Source of the DNA: Pseudomonas fluorescens
Lineage (GTDB): Bacteria; Pseudomonadota; Gammaproteobacteria; Pseudomonadales; Pseudomonadaceae
Direction: 5' to 3'
DNA: 64,000 bases
NCBI RefSeq assembly: GCF_005938625.1
Contig: NZ_VCNJ01000023.1
Coordinates: forward strand, 1 to 64,000
A program made the translations under genes and the position numbers. This document shows, one piece after another, positions 50,155-59,125 of this stretch. The notes below the pieces were generated by a model, which was given only the letters and a program-made list of their open reading frames with translations, did not search any database and was not told the DNA's origin. How positions within the stretch are numbered: position 1 is the first letter of the stretch; each line of letters opens with the position of its first letter.

Positions 50155-51045
50155 ATGAAATCACCGTCGGCGGCGGATCTCAGCGTTTTCCTGTGCACCG
50201 CGCAGTACCTGAACTTCAGTAAAGCCGCCATCGAACTCGGCCTCACGCCGTCCGCCCTGAGCCATTCGGTGAAGGCGCTGGAAAACCGCCTCGGCGTGCG
50301 CCTGTTCAATCGCACCACCCGCAGCGTGGCGTTGACCGAGGCTGGCGAGCGCCTGTACGCGCGATTGAAACCGGCCTTTCGGGACATCGACGATGCACTT
50401 GAAGACCTCAACCATTTCCGCGACAAACCTTCGGGCAATCTGCGCATCACCTGCGGGCGGCAAGCCTGCGAACTGGTGTTGCTGCCGATTGCCAGTGAGT
50501 TTTTGCAGGTGTATCCGGATATTCGACTGGAAGTGGTCGAGAGCGATGCGCTGCTGGATATCGTCGCCAACGGCTTCGATGCAGGCGTGCGCTTCGGTGA
50601 TCGCCTGGAGGCCGATATGGTGTCGCTGCCGATTGGCCCGACAATGCGCTCGGTGGTGGTCGGTTCACCGGCATTTTTCGAACGCCATGCGGCACCGCAA
50701 AAACCCGAGGACCTGCATGGACTGCCGTGCATCCGCCACCGTTTTCCCAGCGGCTCGATGTACCGCTGGGAACTTGAACGCGGCGCCATCGCCCAGGAAA
50801 TCGAAGTCAACGGCCCGCTGACCCTCGGCGATGTCAGCCTGATGGTCGGGCCCGCCCTGCAAGGGCTGGGCCTGGCCTATGTGTTCGAAGACATGGTCAG
50901 CGAACACCTCGCCAGCGGGCGTCTGGTGCAAGTGTTGGCTGACTGGTGCCCGTACTATCCGGGTCTGCACCTGTACTACCCGAGCCGCCGTCATGTGCCG
51001 GCAGCGCTGAAAGCGTTTATCGACTTCGTGCGCAACCGGCACTAG
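50155..51045 (+). CDS. LysR-family regulator
   Basis: A 296-residue LysR protein. Its helix-turn-helix is SADLSVFLCTAQYLNFSKAAIELGLTPSALSHSVKALENRLG, and the effector domain has GNLRITCGRQACELVLLPIASEF. It is divergent from the SDR gene (130 bp between starts) and convergent with the acyltransferase-like gene, with only three bases between stop codons. Confidence 0.9.
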   Translation: MKSPSAADLSVFLCTAQYLNFSKAAIELGLTPSALSHSVKALENRLGVRLFNRTTRSVALTEAGERLYARLKPAFRDIDDALEDLNHFRDKPSGNLRITCGRQACELVLLPIASEFLQVYPDIRLEVVESDALLDIVANGFDAGVRFGDRLEADMVSLPIGPTMRSVVVGSPAFFERHAAPQKPEDLHGLPCIRHRFPSGSMYRWELERGAIAQEIEVNGPLTLGDVSLMVGPALQGLGLAYVFEDMVSEHLASGRLVQVLADWCPYYPGLHLYYPSRRHVPAALKAFIDFVRNRH

Positions 51046-51048
51046 CGC

Positions 51049-52218
51049 TTACAGGTACTTCAACCAGGCAATGTCGCGGCGGCGGGCCTTCAATGTCGAG
51101 AACCAGCGCACGGCCGGGAACAGCGCAATCGACAGAAGCGCTGCCGCCAACCAGATGGCCGCAACTGACGAGAAGCCGAAATAGCTGCCCTGATTCAACC
51201 CAAACAGCGCCACGCCAATCAGGTACAAAACCTTCAACGCGTACAGATGCAGCAGATAGAAAAACATCGGCGCCGAACCGAACACGGTCAGCCAGCGAAT
51301 CCAGCGACGATTCTGCAAGCGTTCGAATGCCAATAGCAGTAACAACCCAGCGCTCACGGTCAGCGCGATAAACAGCAACGACGGTGGGTACTTGGTGATG
51401 TTGAAAAAGCTCATCAGGGTTTGCACCGACGTGTCGCCCACGGCCCACGGTTTCTCGCCATAGCCGTTGATCAGCCGCAGCCCGACAAAGCCAAGCAGTC
51501 CTGCACTCCCCGCGATCAGCAGTTGCCACTGACGCAAACCCGCTTCAACGCCGCGAGCAAACCACGGCCCCAGCGCATAACCGAGACCGATCACACCGAT
51601 CCACGGCAGCAACGGATAGGAGGTGCGCAGGCGCAGAGTGTCGCTGACGTCGATCCAGCCGCGATCATGCAAAATCGCCCACGGCACATGCAGCGCCGAC
51701 TCCACCGGAAAATGCACAGTGTCGAGCAGGTTGTGTCCGGCGATGATCGTCAGGCTCAACGTCAGCAACAGCCAGCGCGGCAGCCAGACCAGCAGCGACA
51801 AGGTGATCATGCTCAAGCCGATCGCCCAGATCACTTGCAGATAAATCACACTCGGTGGCAACTGGAACGTCCATGCGAAGTTCACCAACGTGAATTCCAG
51901 CACCACCAGAAACAGACCGCGCTTGAACAGAAACGCACTGACATCGGCCTTGCTCGCGTACTTTTCACCGAACAACCACGCCGACAACCCGGTCAGCAAC
52001 ACAAACACCGGCGCGCACAGATGCGCCAGGGTGCGACTGAAAAACAGCGTCGGTTCAGTGCTGGCAATGTCCATCGGGTCGCTGACCTGGCGGTGCAGCA
52101 AGAAGGTTTCGCGCACGTGGTCCAACAGCATGAACAGAATCACCAGGCCTCTGAGGGCGTCTATGGACAGCAGCCGGCCAGTGGTCAATGGGGCAGAACG
52201 AGGGAGCACAATCGTCAT
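51049..52218 (-). CDS. DUF1624/heparan-alpha-glucosaminide acetyltransferase-like membrane protein
   Basis: A 389-residue integral membrane protein with about ten hydrophobic segments. The N-terminal RLLSIDALRGLVILFMLLDHVRE is the family signature, in which Asp, Arg and His line the acyl-transfer site. FSRTLAHLCAPVFVLLTG and YPLLPWIGVIGLGYALGP follow. Relatives are thought to transfer acyl groups across the membrane. The substrate is unknown. I chose the ATG at 52218, which begins the conserved part; a longer frame to 52266 is possible. Confidence 0.82.
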   Translation of the reverse strand: MTIVLPRSAPLTTGRLLSIDALRGLVILFMLLDHVRETFLLHRQVSDPMDIASTEPTLFFSRTLAHLCAPVFVLLTGLSAWLFGEKYASKADVSAFLFKRGLFLVVLEFTLVNFAWTFQLPPSVIYLQVIWAIGLSMITLSLLVWLPRWLLLTLSLTIIAGHNLLDTVHFPVESALHVPWAILHDRGWIDVSDTLRLRTSYPLLPWIGVIGLGYALGPWFARGVEAGLRQWQLLIAGSAGLLGFVGLRLINGYGEKPWAVGDTSVQTLMSFFNITKYPPSLLFIALTVSAGLLLLLAFERLQNRRWIRWLTVFGSAPMFFYLLHLYALKVLYLIGVALFGLNQGSYFGFSSVAAIWLAAALLSIALFPAVRWFSTLKARRRDIAWLKYL

Positions 52219-52321
52219 GAGCGTTTCGCAATCGAAGGGATAACAGCGGGCGCCCAAAAGGAGCACCCCTAAAAATTAGCGTTACCTTATAACAATAAAC
52301 GGCAAAAACCCAAGCTCAATC

Positions 52322-52340
52322 GATAGTGATTCTCAAAAAA
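52322..52340. promoter_or_regulatory. weak Fur-box-like sequence upstream of the pqiA pair
   Basis: GATAGTGATTCTCAAAAAA matches about 12 of 19 positions of the classical Fur consensus, with all the agreement in the left half. It lies about 100 bp before the first PqiA-like gene. This is suggestive only. Confidence 0.25.
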
Positions 52341-52436
52341 ACGTCGGTTGATCTGGACGCACAAGTTGCCCAATAGCCTCAGGCTTCTATAGTGATCAAG
52401 TCCCCTGCCCTTGCGGCTTGCTGTCGAGCGTTGTCC

Positions 52437-53033
52437 ATGGTCAACACCGAACACCTGATCATTTGCGAGCACTGCGACTGCGTGTACGAAAAAGTCGTGC
52501 TGGCCAAACATCAGAAAACTACCTGCGTGCGTTGCGGCGGCGTCCTCCAGCGTTTCAACGGTTTGACCGTCGAACAGCGCCTGGCCCTGACCTTCACCGC
52601 TGCGATGCTGTGGCTGTTTGCCAATTTTTATCCGGTGATGAGCATCAGCCTCAAAGGCCTGAAAAACAGCGCGACACTGTGGGATTCGGTGCTGGCGCTG
52701 AGTCAGGGGCCGATCACCTTCATGGCAATGGTGGCGGCAATTTCGATCATCATCGCCCCGGCGTTTCAACTGGTGCTGCTGGTCTGGGTGCTGAGCTTCG
52801 CGTTGTCATCGCGACGTGCTCCGGGCTTCAAGCTGTGCATGCGCTGGCTGGAAACCCTGCGGCCGTGGAGCATGCTTGAGGTGTGCCTGCTGGGGGCAAT
52901 GGTCGCGGTGTTCAAACTGGCGGGATTGCTCGACGTGTTACCCGGCATCGGCCTGTTCGCACTGGCCGTGCTCAGCTTGATGATGATCAGGATTGCCGGC
53001 CGCGATATCCGCGACCTCTGGGACATTCTATGA
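52437..53033 (+). CDS. PqiA-like membrane protein, first half
   Basis: A 198-residue protein with an N-terminal zinc ribbon (ICEHCDC and CVRCGG) and four membrane segments, matching one PqiA domain: ANFYPVMSISLKG, RPWSMLEVCLLGAMVAVFKLAGL. E. coli PqiA carries two such domains in one chain; here they are two genes overlapping by four bases (ATGA). PqiA acts with the MCE protein PqiB in envelope lipid transport, but no pqiB or pqiC gene follows here. A GTG at 52392 is an alternative start. Confidence 0.85.
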   Translation: MVNTEHLIICEHCDCVYEKVVLAKHQKTTCVRCGGVLQRFNGLTVEQRLALTFTAAMLWLFANFYPVMSISLKGLKNSATLWDSVLALSQGPITFMAMVAAISIIIAPAFQLVLLVWVLSFALSSRRAPGFKLCMRWLETLRPWSMLEVCLLGAMVAVFKLAGLLDVLPGIGLFALAVLSLMMIRIAGRDIRDLWDIL

Positions 53034-53716
53034 AACGGCCCCCGACTGCCAGCGAACTCAATCTGTGCCTGTGCCACAGCTGTGGCCTGGCCTGCGACAT
53101 GACCGACGAGCCGCATGAATGCCCGCGTTGCGACGCGCCGTTGCACCGGCGCAAGACCAACTCGCTGGCGCGCACCTGGGCCTACATGCTTGCGGCGCTG
53201 GCGTTTTACGTGCCAGCCAATCTGCTGCCGGTGATGAACACCACCATGCTCGGCAGCGGTGCCGACAGCACGATCATGAGCGGCGTGCTGGAGTTCTGGG
53301 AGCACGGCGCGTGGGACATTGCGCTGATCATTTTCATCGCCAGTATCGCCGTGCCAGGAGTCAAGTTCGTCGCCCTGACGCTACTGCTGATGACCGTGCA
53401 ACGCGACAGCGCCTGGGCGCGCAAGGAGCGCTCGAAGCTCTACCGCTTCGTCGAGCTGATCGGCTATTGGTCGATGCTCGACGTGCTGGTGGTGGCGCTG
53501 GTCGCGGCACTGGTGAAATTTCAGGCGCTGGGCGATATCGAGCCACGACCGGGCATTCTGTTTTTCGGCCTGGTCGTGGTGTTCACCATGCTCGCGGCAA
53601 TGAGTTTCGATCCGCGCCTGATCTGGGACAAGGACACGGGCGGCGAGCTCAGCGACGCTGAACCTCAAGCAGCACCTGCAACGGATGACGCAGTGCCTGA
53701 TCCGACTGGCGCTTGA
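53030..53716 (+). CDS. PqiA-like membrane protein, second half
   Basis: A 228-residue protein with a zinc ribbon (CLCHSCG and CPRCDAP) and four membrane segments (YVPANLLPVMNTTMLG, GYWSMLDVLVVALVAALVKFQAL). It overlaps the preceding gene by four bases and probably forms a heteromer with it, replacing the fused PqiA of enterobacteria. The last ~22 codons, an Ala/Pro/Asp-rich tail, overlap the 3' end of the convergent YdiJ-type gene by 68 bp. Confidence 0.85.
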   Translation: MKRPPTASELNLCLCHSCGLACDMTDEPHECPRCDAPLHRRKTNSLARTWAYMLAALAFYVPANLLPVMNTTMLGSGADSTIMSGVLEFWEHGAWDIALIIFIASIAVPGVKFVALTLLLMTVQRDSAWARKERSKLYRFVELIGYWSMLDVLVVALVAALVKFQALGDIEPRPGILFFGLVVVFTMLAAMSFDPRLIWDKDTGGELSDAEPQAAPATDDAVPDPTGA

Positions 53717-56675
53717 CCTGACTGCGGCAGGAATAACCGGTCGCCAGTGCTTCGCCCTCCTCCGCCGGCGCGTCTACCTGACGGGCCCACGACTGCTCGT
53801 AGATCACCGCTGAAGTTTCACGATTGCGCGCCTCGTGGCCATACGTGCCGGACATGCCGCAGCAACCGGTGGCTTGCGTGGCCAGCTTCAATCCTGCACG
53901 TTCGAACACCTGTTCCCACTGGCGAGTGGCGGCCGGGGCGTTGGTTTTCTCGGTGCAATGGGCAAGCAAGCGGAACGACGCAGTTTTGTCCTGAGGCAAC
54001 TGCTCCGGCATGACCTTAAGCAACCACTCCTGCACCAACGCCACTTCCGGGCACTCCTGCATACCGGGGACTTTCAGGTACTCCTGGCGATACACCAGCG
54101 TCATCGCCGGATCGAGGCCAAGCAACGGCACACCCACATCGGCCAATTCACGCAACTGCCGAGCATTGCGCAGCGCCGCGCGGTTGAACGCCGAGAGGAA
54201 GCCCTGCACGTGAAGTGGTTTGCCGTTGGCGCTGAACGGTGCCAGATAGACCTGATAACCCAGACGCGAAATCAACTCGACCAGATCCGCCAACAATGGC
54301 GCTTCGAAGTAGCGGGTGAAGGCGTCCTGCACGATGACCACGCTGCGCTCGCGTTGCGCTGGGGTCAGCGCCGCCAAGGTCGAAGCCGTTGCCGGCTGTA
54401 CCTGCCAACGGCGCATCGCCGCATGGAAATCAAAACGACTGAGCAACGGCACGTCGATCATGCCGCCGACCCGTTCCAGCAGGCTGCGAACGAATGAAGC
54501 GCCCATCAAACCGTTGTACAGCGCCGGAATCCGCGCCATGTGCGGGATGCTGTACTCCAGCGAGGCGATCAGATAATCCCGCGCCGGACGCAGATAACGG
54601 CTGTGATACAGCTCAAGAAAGCGCGAACGAAACTCCGGCACATTGACCTTCACCGGGCACTGCCCTGCACAGGATTTGCACGCCAGGCAACCGGCCATGG
54701 CGTCATAAACTTCGTGCGAGAAATCCTCGGACTGCGCACAGCTGTTGCGCCAGCGCTGCCACAAGTTGCTGAAAAACGCCGGCTTGCGAATGGCATCGGA
54801 CAACACGTCGACACCCGCCTCGCCCTGCAAACGCAACCACTCACGAATCAACGACGCGCGGCCCTTGGGCGACTGAGCGCGCTCACGGGTGGCTTTCCAC
54901 GACGGGCACATGGCGTCATCAGGGTCGAAGTTGTAGCAGGCGCCGTTGCCGTTGCAATGCATGGCCGCGCCGTAGCTCTGCCAGACTTTTTCGTCGATCT
55001 GCCGATCCAGTTCTCCACGCAATGTGACTTCGTCGATCTTCAGCAGCGCCGTGCCAGTGTTGGCCGGGGTGGCGATCTTGCCCGGGTTGAACTGGTTGAA
55101 CGGGTCGAACGCGGCTTTCAAGGCTTGCAGGGCCGGATACAACTCGCCGAAGAATGCCGGGGCATATTCCGAGCGCAAGCCTTTGCCATGCTCGCCCCAC
55201 AGCAGGCCGCCGTAAAGTTGGGTCAGCGCCGCGACACCGTCGGACACCGGACGTACCAGCGCCGCTTGCTGCGGGTCTTTCATGTCAAGAATCGGCCGCA
55301 CGTGCAGCACGCCTGCATCGACGTGACCGAACATGCCGTACTGCAAACCGTGGCTGTCGAGCAGGTCGCGCAACTCGGCGATGTACTCGGCCAGGTGTTG
55401 CGGCGGCACGGCGGTGTCTTCGACAAACGGCTGCGGCCGCGCTTCACCGGCAACGTTGCCAAGCAGACCCACTGCACGTTTGCGCATGCCGTAGACCTTG
55501 TTCACCGCCGCATGACCGACCGCCAGCGTGTGGCCCAAACGCTCGACCGTGCGGTCGCTGCTCAAGTGGTCGACGAACGCTTCAACCCGGCGCTGCAAAT
55601 CCTCCGGATCGTCGCCGCAGAACTCCACCAGATTGATCCCCAGGGTCGGGCGCTCGGCGCTTTCCGGGAAATACTCGGCGACGCCGTGCCAGACGATGTC
55701 CTGCATCGCCAGCAGCAAGACTTTCGAGTCGACGGTTTCGATCGACAGCGGCTTGAGCGCCATCAAGGCCCGCGCATCACGCAAGGCGTCCATGAACCCG
55801 GCGTAGCGGATGTTCACCAACATCGTGTGCTTGGGGATCGGCAACACGTTCAGCCGCGCCTCGACGACAAACCCCAGCGAGCCTTCCGCGCCGCACAGCA
55901 CGCTGTTGAGGTTGAAGCGGTTGTCCGCCTCACGCAGGTGTGCGAGGTCATAACCGGTCAGGCAACGGTTGAGATCGGGGAAACGCTGTTTGATCAGATC
56001 ACCCTGCTCATCAATGATCTGCCGCGCGCAGCGATAGACTTCGCCGACGCGATCGTCGCGGGCGCACAACGCTTCAAGCTCAGTTTCCTCAAGGGGCAAA
56101 CCGTGCAGGCGCTCGCCGCCGCGCAAGACCATGTCGAGTTCGAGCACATGGTCGCGGGTCTTGCCGTAGGTGCAACTGCCCTGACCACTGGCATCCGTGT
56201 TGATCATGCCGCCGACGGTGGCGCGGTTGGAGGTCGACAGTTCCGGGGCGAAAAACAGCCCGGCGGATTTCAGTGCGGCGTTGAGCTGATCCTTGACCAC
56301 CCCGGCCTGCACGCGCACCCAGCGTTCCTCTACGTTGATTTCAAGGATGCGGTTCATGTGCCGCGACAGATCGACGACGATGCCGTCAGTCAGCGATTGG
56401 CCATTGGTGCCGGTGCCGCCACCGCGCGGGGTGATCACCACTTGCTGATACGCCGGCTCGGCGATCAACCGCGCCACCCGCGCCACGTCATCGGCATCCA
56501 GCGGAAACACCGCCGCTTGCGGCAGGCGCTGATAGATCGAGTTGTCGGTTGCCAGCACCACGCGGCTGGCGTAATCGGCGCTGATTTCACCGCGAAAACC
56601 GCTGGCTTTCAGGGCTTTGAGGAACTGCTGGTAATCGCCGGTCAGGGCTTTGGCGGGGGACAGCTGGGCAATCAT
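53649..56675 (-). CDS. ydiJ: YdiJ-type FAD/iron-sulfur D-2-hydroxyacid dehydrogenase
   Basis: A 1008-residue fusion enzyme. Residues about 40-260 form the FAD-binding PCMH domain (TPRGGGTGTNGQS, NTDASGQGSCTYGKTRDH). An FAD-oxidase C-terminal domain runs to about 530. A 4Fe-4S ferredoxin-type motif CLACKSCAGQCP follows near 670, and a CCG domain ends the protein (ATGCCGMSGTYGHE). Length and order match E. coli YdiJ, a D-2-hydroxyglutarate-type dehydrogenase. It probably passes electrons to quinone. It is divergent from a LysR regulator, and its last 68 bp overlap the pqiA-like gene on the other strand. Confidence 0.88.
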   Translation of the reverse strand: MIAQLSPAKALTGDYQQFLKALKASGFRGEISADYASRVVLATDNSIYQRLPQAAVFPLDADDVARVARLIAEPAYQQVVITPRGGGTGTNGQSLTDGIVVDLSRHMNRILEINVEERWVRVQAGVVKDQLNAALKSAGLFFAPELSTSNRATVGGMINTDASGQGSCTYGKTRDHVLELDMVLRGGERLHGLPLEETELEALCARDDRVGEVYRCARQIIDEQGDLIKQRFPDLNRCLTGYDLAHLREADNRFNLNSVLCGAEGSLGFVVEARLNVLPIPKHTMLVNIRYAGFMDALRDARALMALKPLSIETVDSKVLLLAMQDIVWHGVAEYFPESAERPTLGINLVEFCGDDPEDLQRRVEAFVDHLSSDRTVERLGHTLAVGHAAVNKVYGMRKRAVGLLGNVAGEARPQPFVEDTAVPPQHLAEYIAELRDLLDSHGLQYGMFGHVDAGVLHVRPILDMKDPQQAALVRPVSDGVAALTQLYGGLLWGEHGKGLRSEYAPAFFGELYPALQALKAAFDPFNQFNPGKIATPANTGTALLKIDEVTLRGELDRQIDEKVWQSYGAAMHCNGNGACYNFDPDDAMCPSWKATRERAQSPKGRASLIREWLRLQGEAGVDVLSDAIRKPAFFSNLWQRWRNSCAQSEDFSHEVYDAMAGCLACKSCAGQCPVKVNVPEFRSRFLELYHSRYLRPARDYLIASLEYSIPHMARIPALYNGLMGASFVRSLLERVGGMIDVPLLSRFDFHAAMRRWQVQPATASTLAALTPAQRERSVVIVQDAFTRYFEAPLLADLVELISRLGYQVYLAPFSANGKPLHVQGFLSAFNRAALRNARQLRELADVGVPLLGLDPAMTLVYRQEYLKVPGMQECPEVALVQEWLLKVMPEQLPQDKTASFRLLAHCTEKTNAPAATRQWEQVFERAGLKLATQATGCCGMSGTYGHEARNRETSAVIYEQSWARQVDAPAEEGEALATGYSCRSQVKRQSDQALRHPLQVLLEVQRR

Positions 56676-56832
56676 CGGTCAGGTTATCTCGGTCAAATCG
56701 GGCCGCGTGGCGGTGAACAGTTGTACGCAACGAATGATTGCGTCAGGCTCCGCCATCTCATGGTGCCCATGTTCATTGCTGGTGAACGTCGGGACAACCG
56801 TAAATTCGACCCGCTATTGATGATTTTTACGA

Positions 56833-57717
56833 ATGAATCCGCGCACGCTCACCCCTTCCATGTCGTTATTGCTGGCCTTTGAGGCCGCCGCGCGCCATGA
56901 AAGCTACACCCGCGCCGCCCATGAACTGTCGCTGACGCAGAGTGCGGTCAGCCGTCAGGTGCAAATTCTCGAGAAGATGCTCGGCATGCGCTTGTTCAGC
57001 CGCGAAGGCCGGCAAGTGGTACTGACCGATGTCGGGCGCATGTATCAGCGCGAACTCGCCGAAGCGCTTGGGCAGATTCGCAGTGCGACGCTGCAGGCCA
57101 TGGCGTTCGGCTCGGGCATTCACAGCTTGCGCCTGGCGACGCTGCCGACCTTCGGCTCGAAATGGCTACTGCCGCGCCTCAAGGATTTCTACACCGCGCA
57201 CCCGGGCATGACCGTGCATTTGCATTCGCGTATCGCAGCGATCGACTTCGATACCAGCGAAATCGATGCAGCGATCTGTGTCGGTGGCGGTGACTGGCCG
57301 GGGCTGACCGCCCTGCCCCTGCACACCGAGGAACTGGTGGTAATCGCCAGTGCGCAGCTGTCCGCTGCAGAACGCGATAACGCCGAACAGCAAATAGCCG
57401 GGCAACTGCTGCTCAATGTCAGCAGCAATGCGCAGGCGTGGGCGGAATGGTTCAGCCATCACGGCTTGCCACACCGCAGCATGCGCATCGGGCCGAGCTT
57501 TGAAATGACCTCGCACTTGATTCAAGCGGTGCGGGCGAATATCGGTGTGGGGTTGGTGCCGCGAATTCTGGTCGAGGATGAGTTGTTGAATGGTGAACTG
57601 CTGCAACTGGGCGAGCCGATTACCAGTCGACGCAGCTATTACCTGGTGTATCCGCCGCGCAATGAGAATTTGCCGTCGCTGAAAGCGTTTCGGGATTGGT
57701 TGATGCATACACTCTGA
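56833..57717 (+). CDS. LysR-family regulator (GcvA-like)
   Basis: A 294-residue LysR protein. Helix-turn-helix: SMSLLLAFEAAARHESYTRAAHELSLTQSAVSRQVQILEKMLG. The effector domain includes LRLATLPTFGSKWLLPRL and IDFDTSEIDAAICVGGGDWPG, typical of the GcvA/AmpR-like branch. It is divergent from the YdiJ-type dehydrogenase, its probable target. There is no good ribosome site before the ATG at 56833. Confidence 0.88.
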   Translation: MNPRTLTPSMSLLLAFEAAARHESYTRAAHELSLTQSAVSRQVQILEKMLGMRLFSREGRQVVLTDVGRMYQRELAEALGQIRSATLQAMAFGSGIHSLRLATLPTFGSKWLLPRLKDFYTAHPGMTVHLHSRIAAIDFDTSEIDAAICVGGGDWPGLTALPLHTEELVVIASAQLSAAERDNAEQQIAGQLLLNVSSNAQAWAEWFSHHGLPHRSMRIGPSFEMTSHLIQAVRANIGVGLVPRILVEDELLNGELLQLGEPITSRRSYYLVYPPRNENLPSLKAFRDWLMHTL

Positions 57718-57733
57718 GGAATTGAGTCGCCCC

Positions 57734-57803
57734 CTTCGCGAGCAAGCTCGCTCCCACACGTTGGAATGCATTCCCCCTGTGGGAGCGAGCTTGCTCGCGA
57801 AGA
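57734..57803. repeat. short REP doublet, CTTCGCGAGCAAGCTCGCTCCCAC type
   Basis: CTTCGCGAGCAAGCTCGCTCCCAC is inverted around CGTTGGAATGCATTCCCCCT. It is a near relative of 34983-35049, including the spacer. It lies between the LysR and the convergent glucarate dehydratase gene. Confidence 0.9.
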
Positions 57804-57820
57804 GGCCAGCGAGAACGACA

Positions 57821-59095
57821 TCAAAACCTCGGTTTGAGCGTCTTCCAGTCCGGCTTATAACGCTGCATCTGCCGCACATCATCACGCTGGCGAATCCCGC
57901 ACGTCAGATACTGATCATGCAGCTTGCCCAACTGATCCTGGTCCAGCTCCAGCCCAAGCCCCGGTGCGCGGGTGATCTTCACGCAGCCATCGACAATCGG
58001 CAGCTTGCCGCCCTTGATCACCTCTTCATCCGGCTCCTGCCACGGGTAATGGGTGTCGCAGGCGTAATCCAGATTCGGTACCGCCGCCGCGACATGGGCC
58101 ATCGCCATCAGGCTGATGCCCAGGTGTGAGTTGGAATGCATCGACACGCCAACGCCGAACACATCGCACATCTTCGCCAGCGTCTGCGTGTCACGCAGGC
58201 CACCCCAGTAATGATGATCGGCAAGGACAATCTGCACACTGTTCTGCGCCACGCTGCGGCGGAACTCGTCGAAATCGGTCACCACCATATTGGTCGCCAG
58301 CGGCAGACCGGTGCGCTTGTGCAGCTCGGCCATACCGTCGAGGCCCGGGGTCGGGTCTTCGTAATATTGCAGATCATCGCCGAGCAATTCGGCCATGCGA
58401 ATTGAAGTTTCCAGTGACCAGTTACCATTCGGATCAATGCGTAACGGGTAACCGGGGAAGGCTTTTTTCAGCGCCTTGATGCACGCCACTTCATGCTCCG
58501 GCGGCAATGTGCCAGCCTTGAGTTTGATGCTTTTGAAACCGTACGCCTCGATCATCCGCGCGGCTTGCGCAACGATTTGCTGCTCGCTGAGTGCTTCGCC
58601 CCAATTGTCCGGTTTGTACGGCGAATCGACATGCTGCGCATACTTGAAGAACAGGTAGGCGCTGAACGGCACTTCATCACGAATCGCACCGCCGAGCAGA
58701 TCCACCAGCGGCACATTCAGGTAATGCGCCTGCAAATCGAGGAAGGCCACTTCGAACGCCGAATAAGCATTGCTCACCGCTTTACTGGCGTGGGAACCGG
58801 GTGCCAGTTCGGCGCCGGCAAGACTGGCCGGTTTGTTCGCGGCAACGGTGGCCTGCACGATGGCGCGCAACTGGTTGAGGTTGAACGGATCGAGGCCGAT
58901 CAGCTGTGACTGCAACTGCTGCTGGATTGCCAGCGCCGGGGCATCGCCATAGCTTTCGCCGAGGCCGATGTAGCCGTTGTCGCTTTCGATCTCGATGATC
59001 GAGCGCAGGGCGAAGGGTTCGTGGATGCCGCTGGCGTTGAGCAGCGGCGGATCGCGGAAGGCGATCGGAGTAACAGTTACGCGGGTGATTTTCAA
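57821..59095 (-). CDS. gudD: glucarate dehydratase
   Basis: A 424-residue enolase-superfamily enzyme. The active site is readable: the KLKAG lysine segment (second Lys is the base), metal ligands in RIDPNGNW, YYEDPTPG and TNMVVTD, the ADHHYWGG segment diagnostic of glucarate dehydratases, and the catalytic His in SMHSNSHLG. It should convert D-glucarate (and L-idarate) to 5-keto-4-deoxyglucarate. The start is a TTG preceded by AGGAG at seven bases; no ATG is better placed. It follows the MFS importer gene by 30 bp, forming a glucarate uptake and dehydration operon. Confidence 0.9.
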   Translation of the reverse strand: MKITRVTVTPIAFRDPPLLNASGIHEPFALRSIIEIESDNGYIGLGESYGDAPALAIQQQLQSQLIGLDPFNLNQLRAIVQATVAANKPASLAGAELAPGSHASKAVSNAYSAFEVAFLDLQAHYLNVPLVDLLGGAIRDEVPFSAYLFFKYAQHVDSPYKPDNWGEALSEQQIVAQAARMIEAYGFKSIKLKAGTLPPEHEVACIKALKKAFPGYPLRIDPNGNWSLETSIRMAELLGDDLQYYEDPTPGLDGMAELHKRTGLPLATNMVVTDFDEFRRSVAQNSVQIVLADHHYWGGLRDTQTLAKMCDVFGVGVSMHSNSHLGISLMAMAHVAAAVPNLDYACDTHYPWQEPDEEVIKGGKLPIVDGCVKITRAPGLGLELDQDQLGKLHDQYLTCGIRQRDDVRQMQRYKPDWKTLKPRF

Positions 59096-59125
59096 GATAA
59101 CGCTCCTGACAGATCAACAATCAAT

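Noticed and set aside
54540..56882. A 780-codon plus-strand frame opposite the ydiJ-type gene
   Set aside because: The minus-strand frame has complete FAD and Fe-S motifs; the plus-strand translation is rich in Arg/Gln/His without domains, as expected of a shadow frame in GC-rich DNA.
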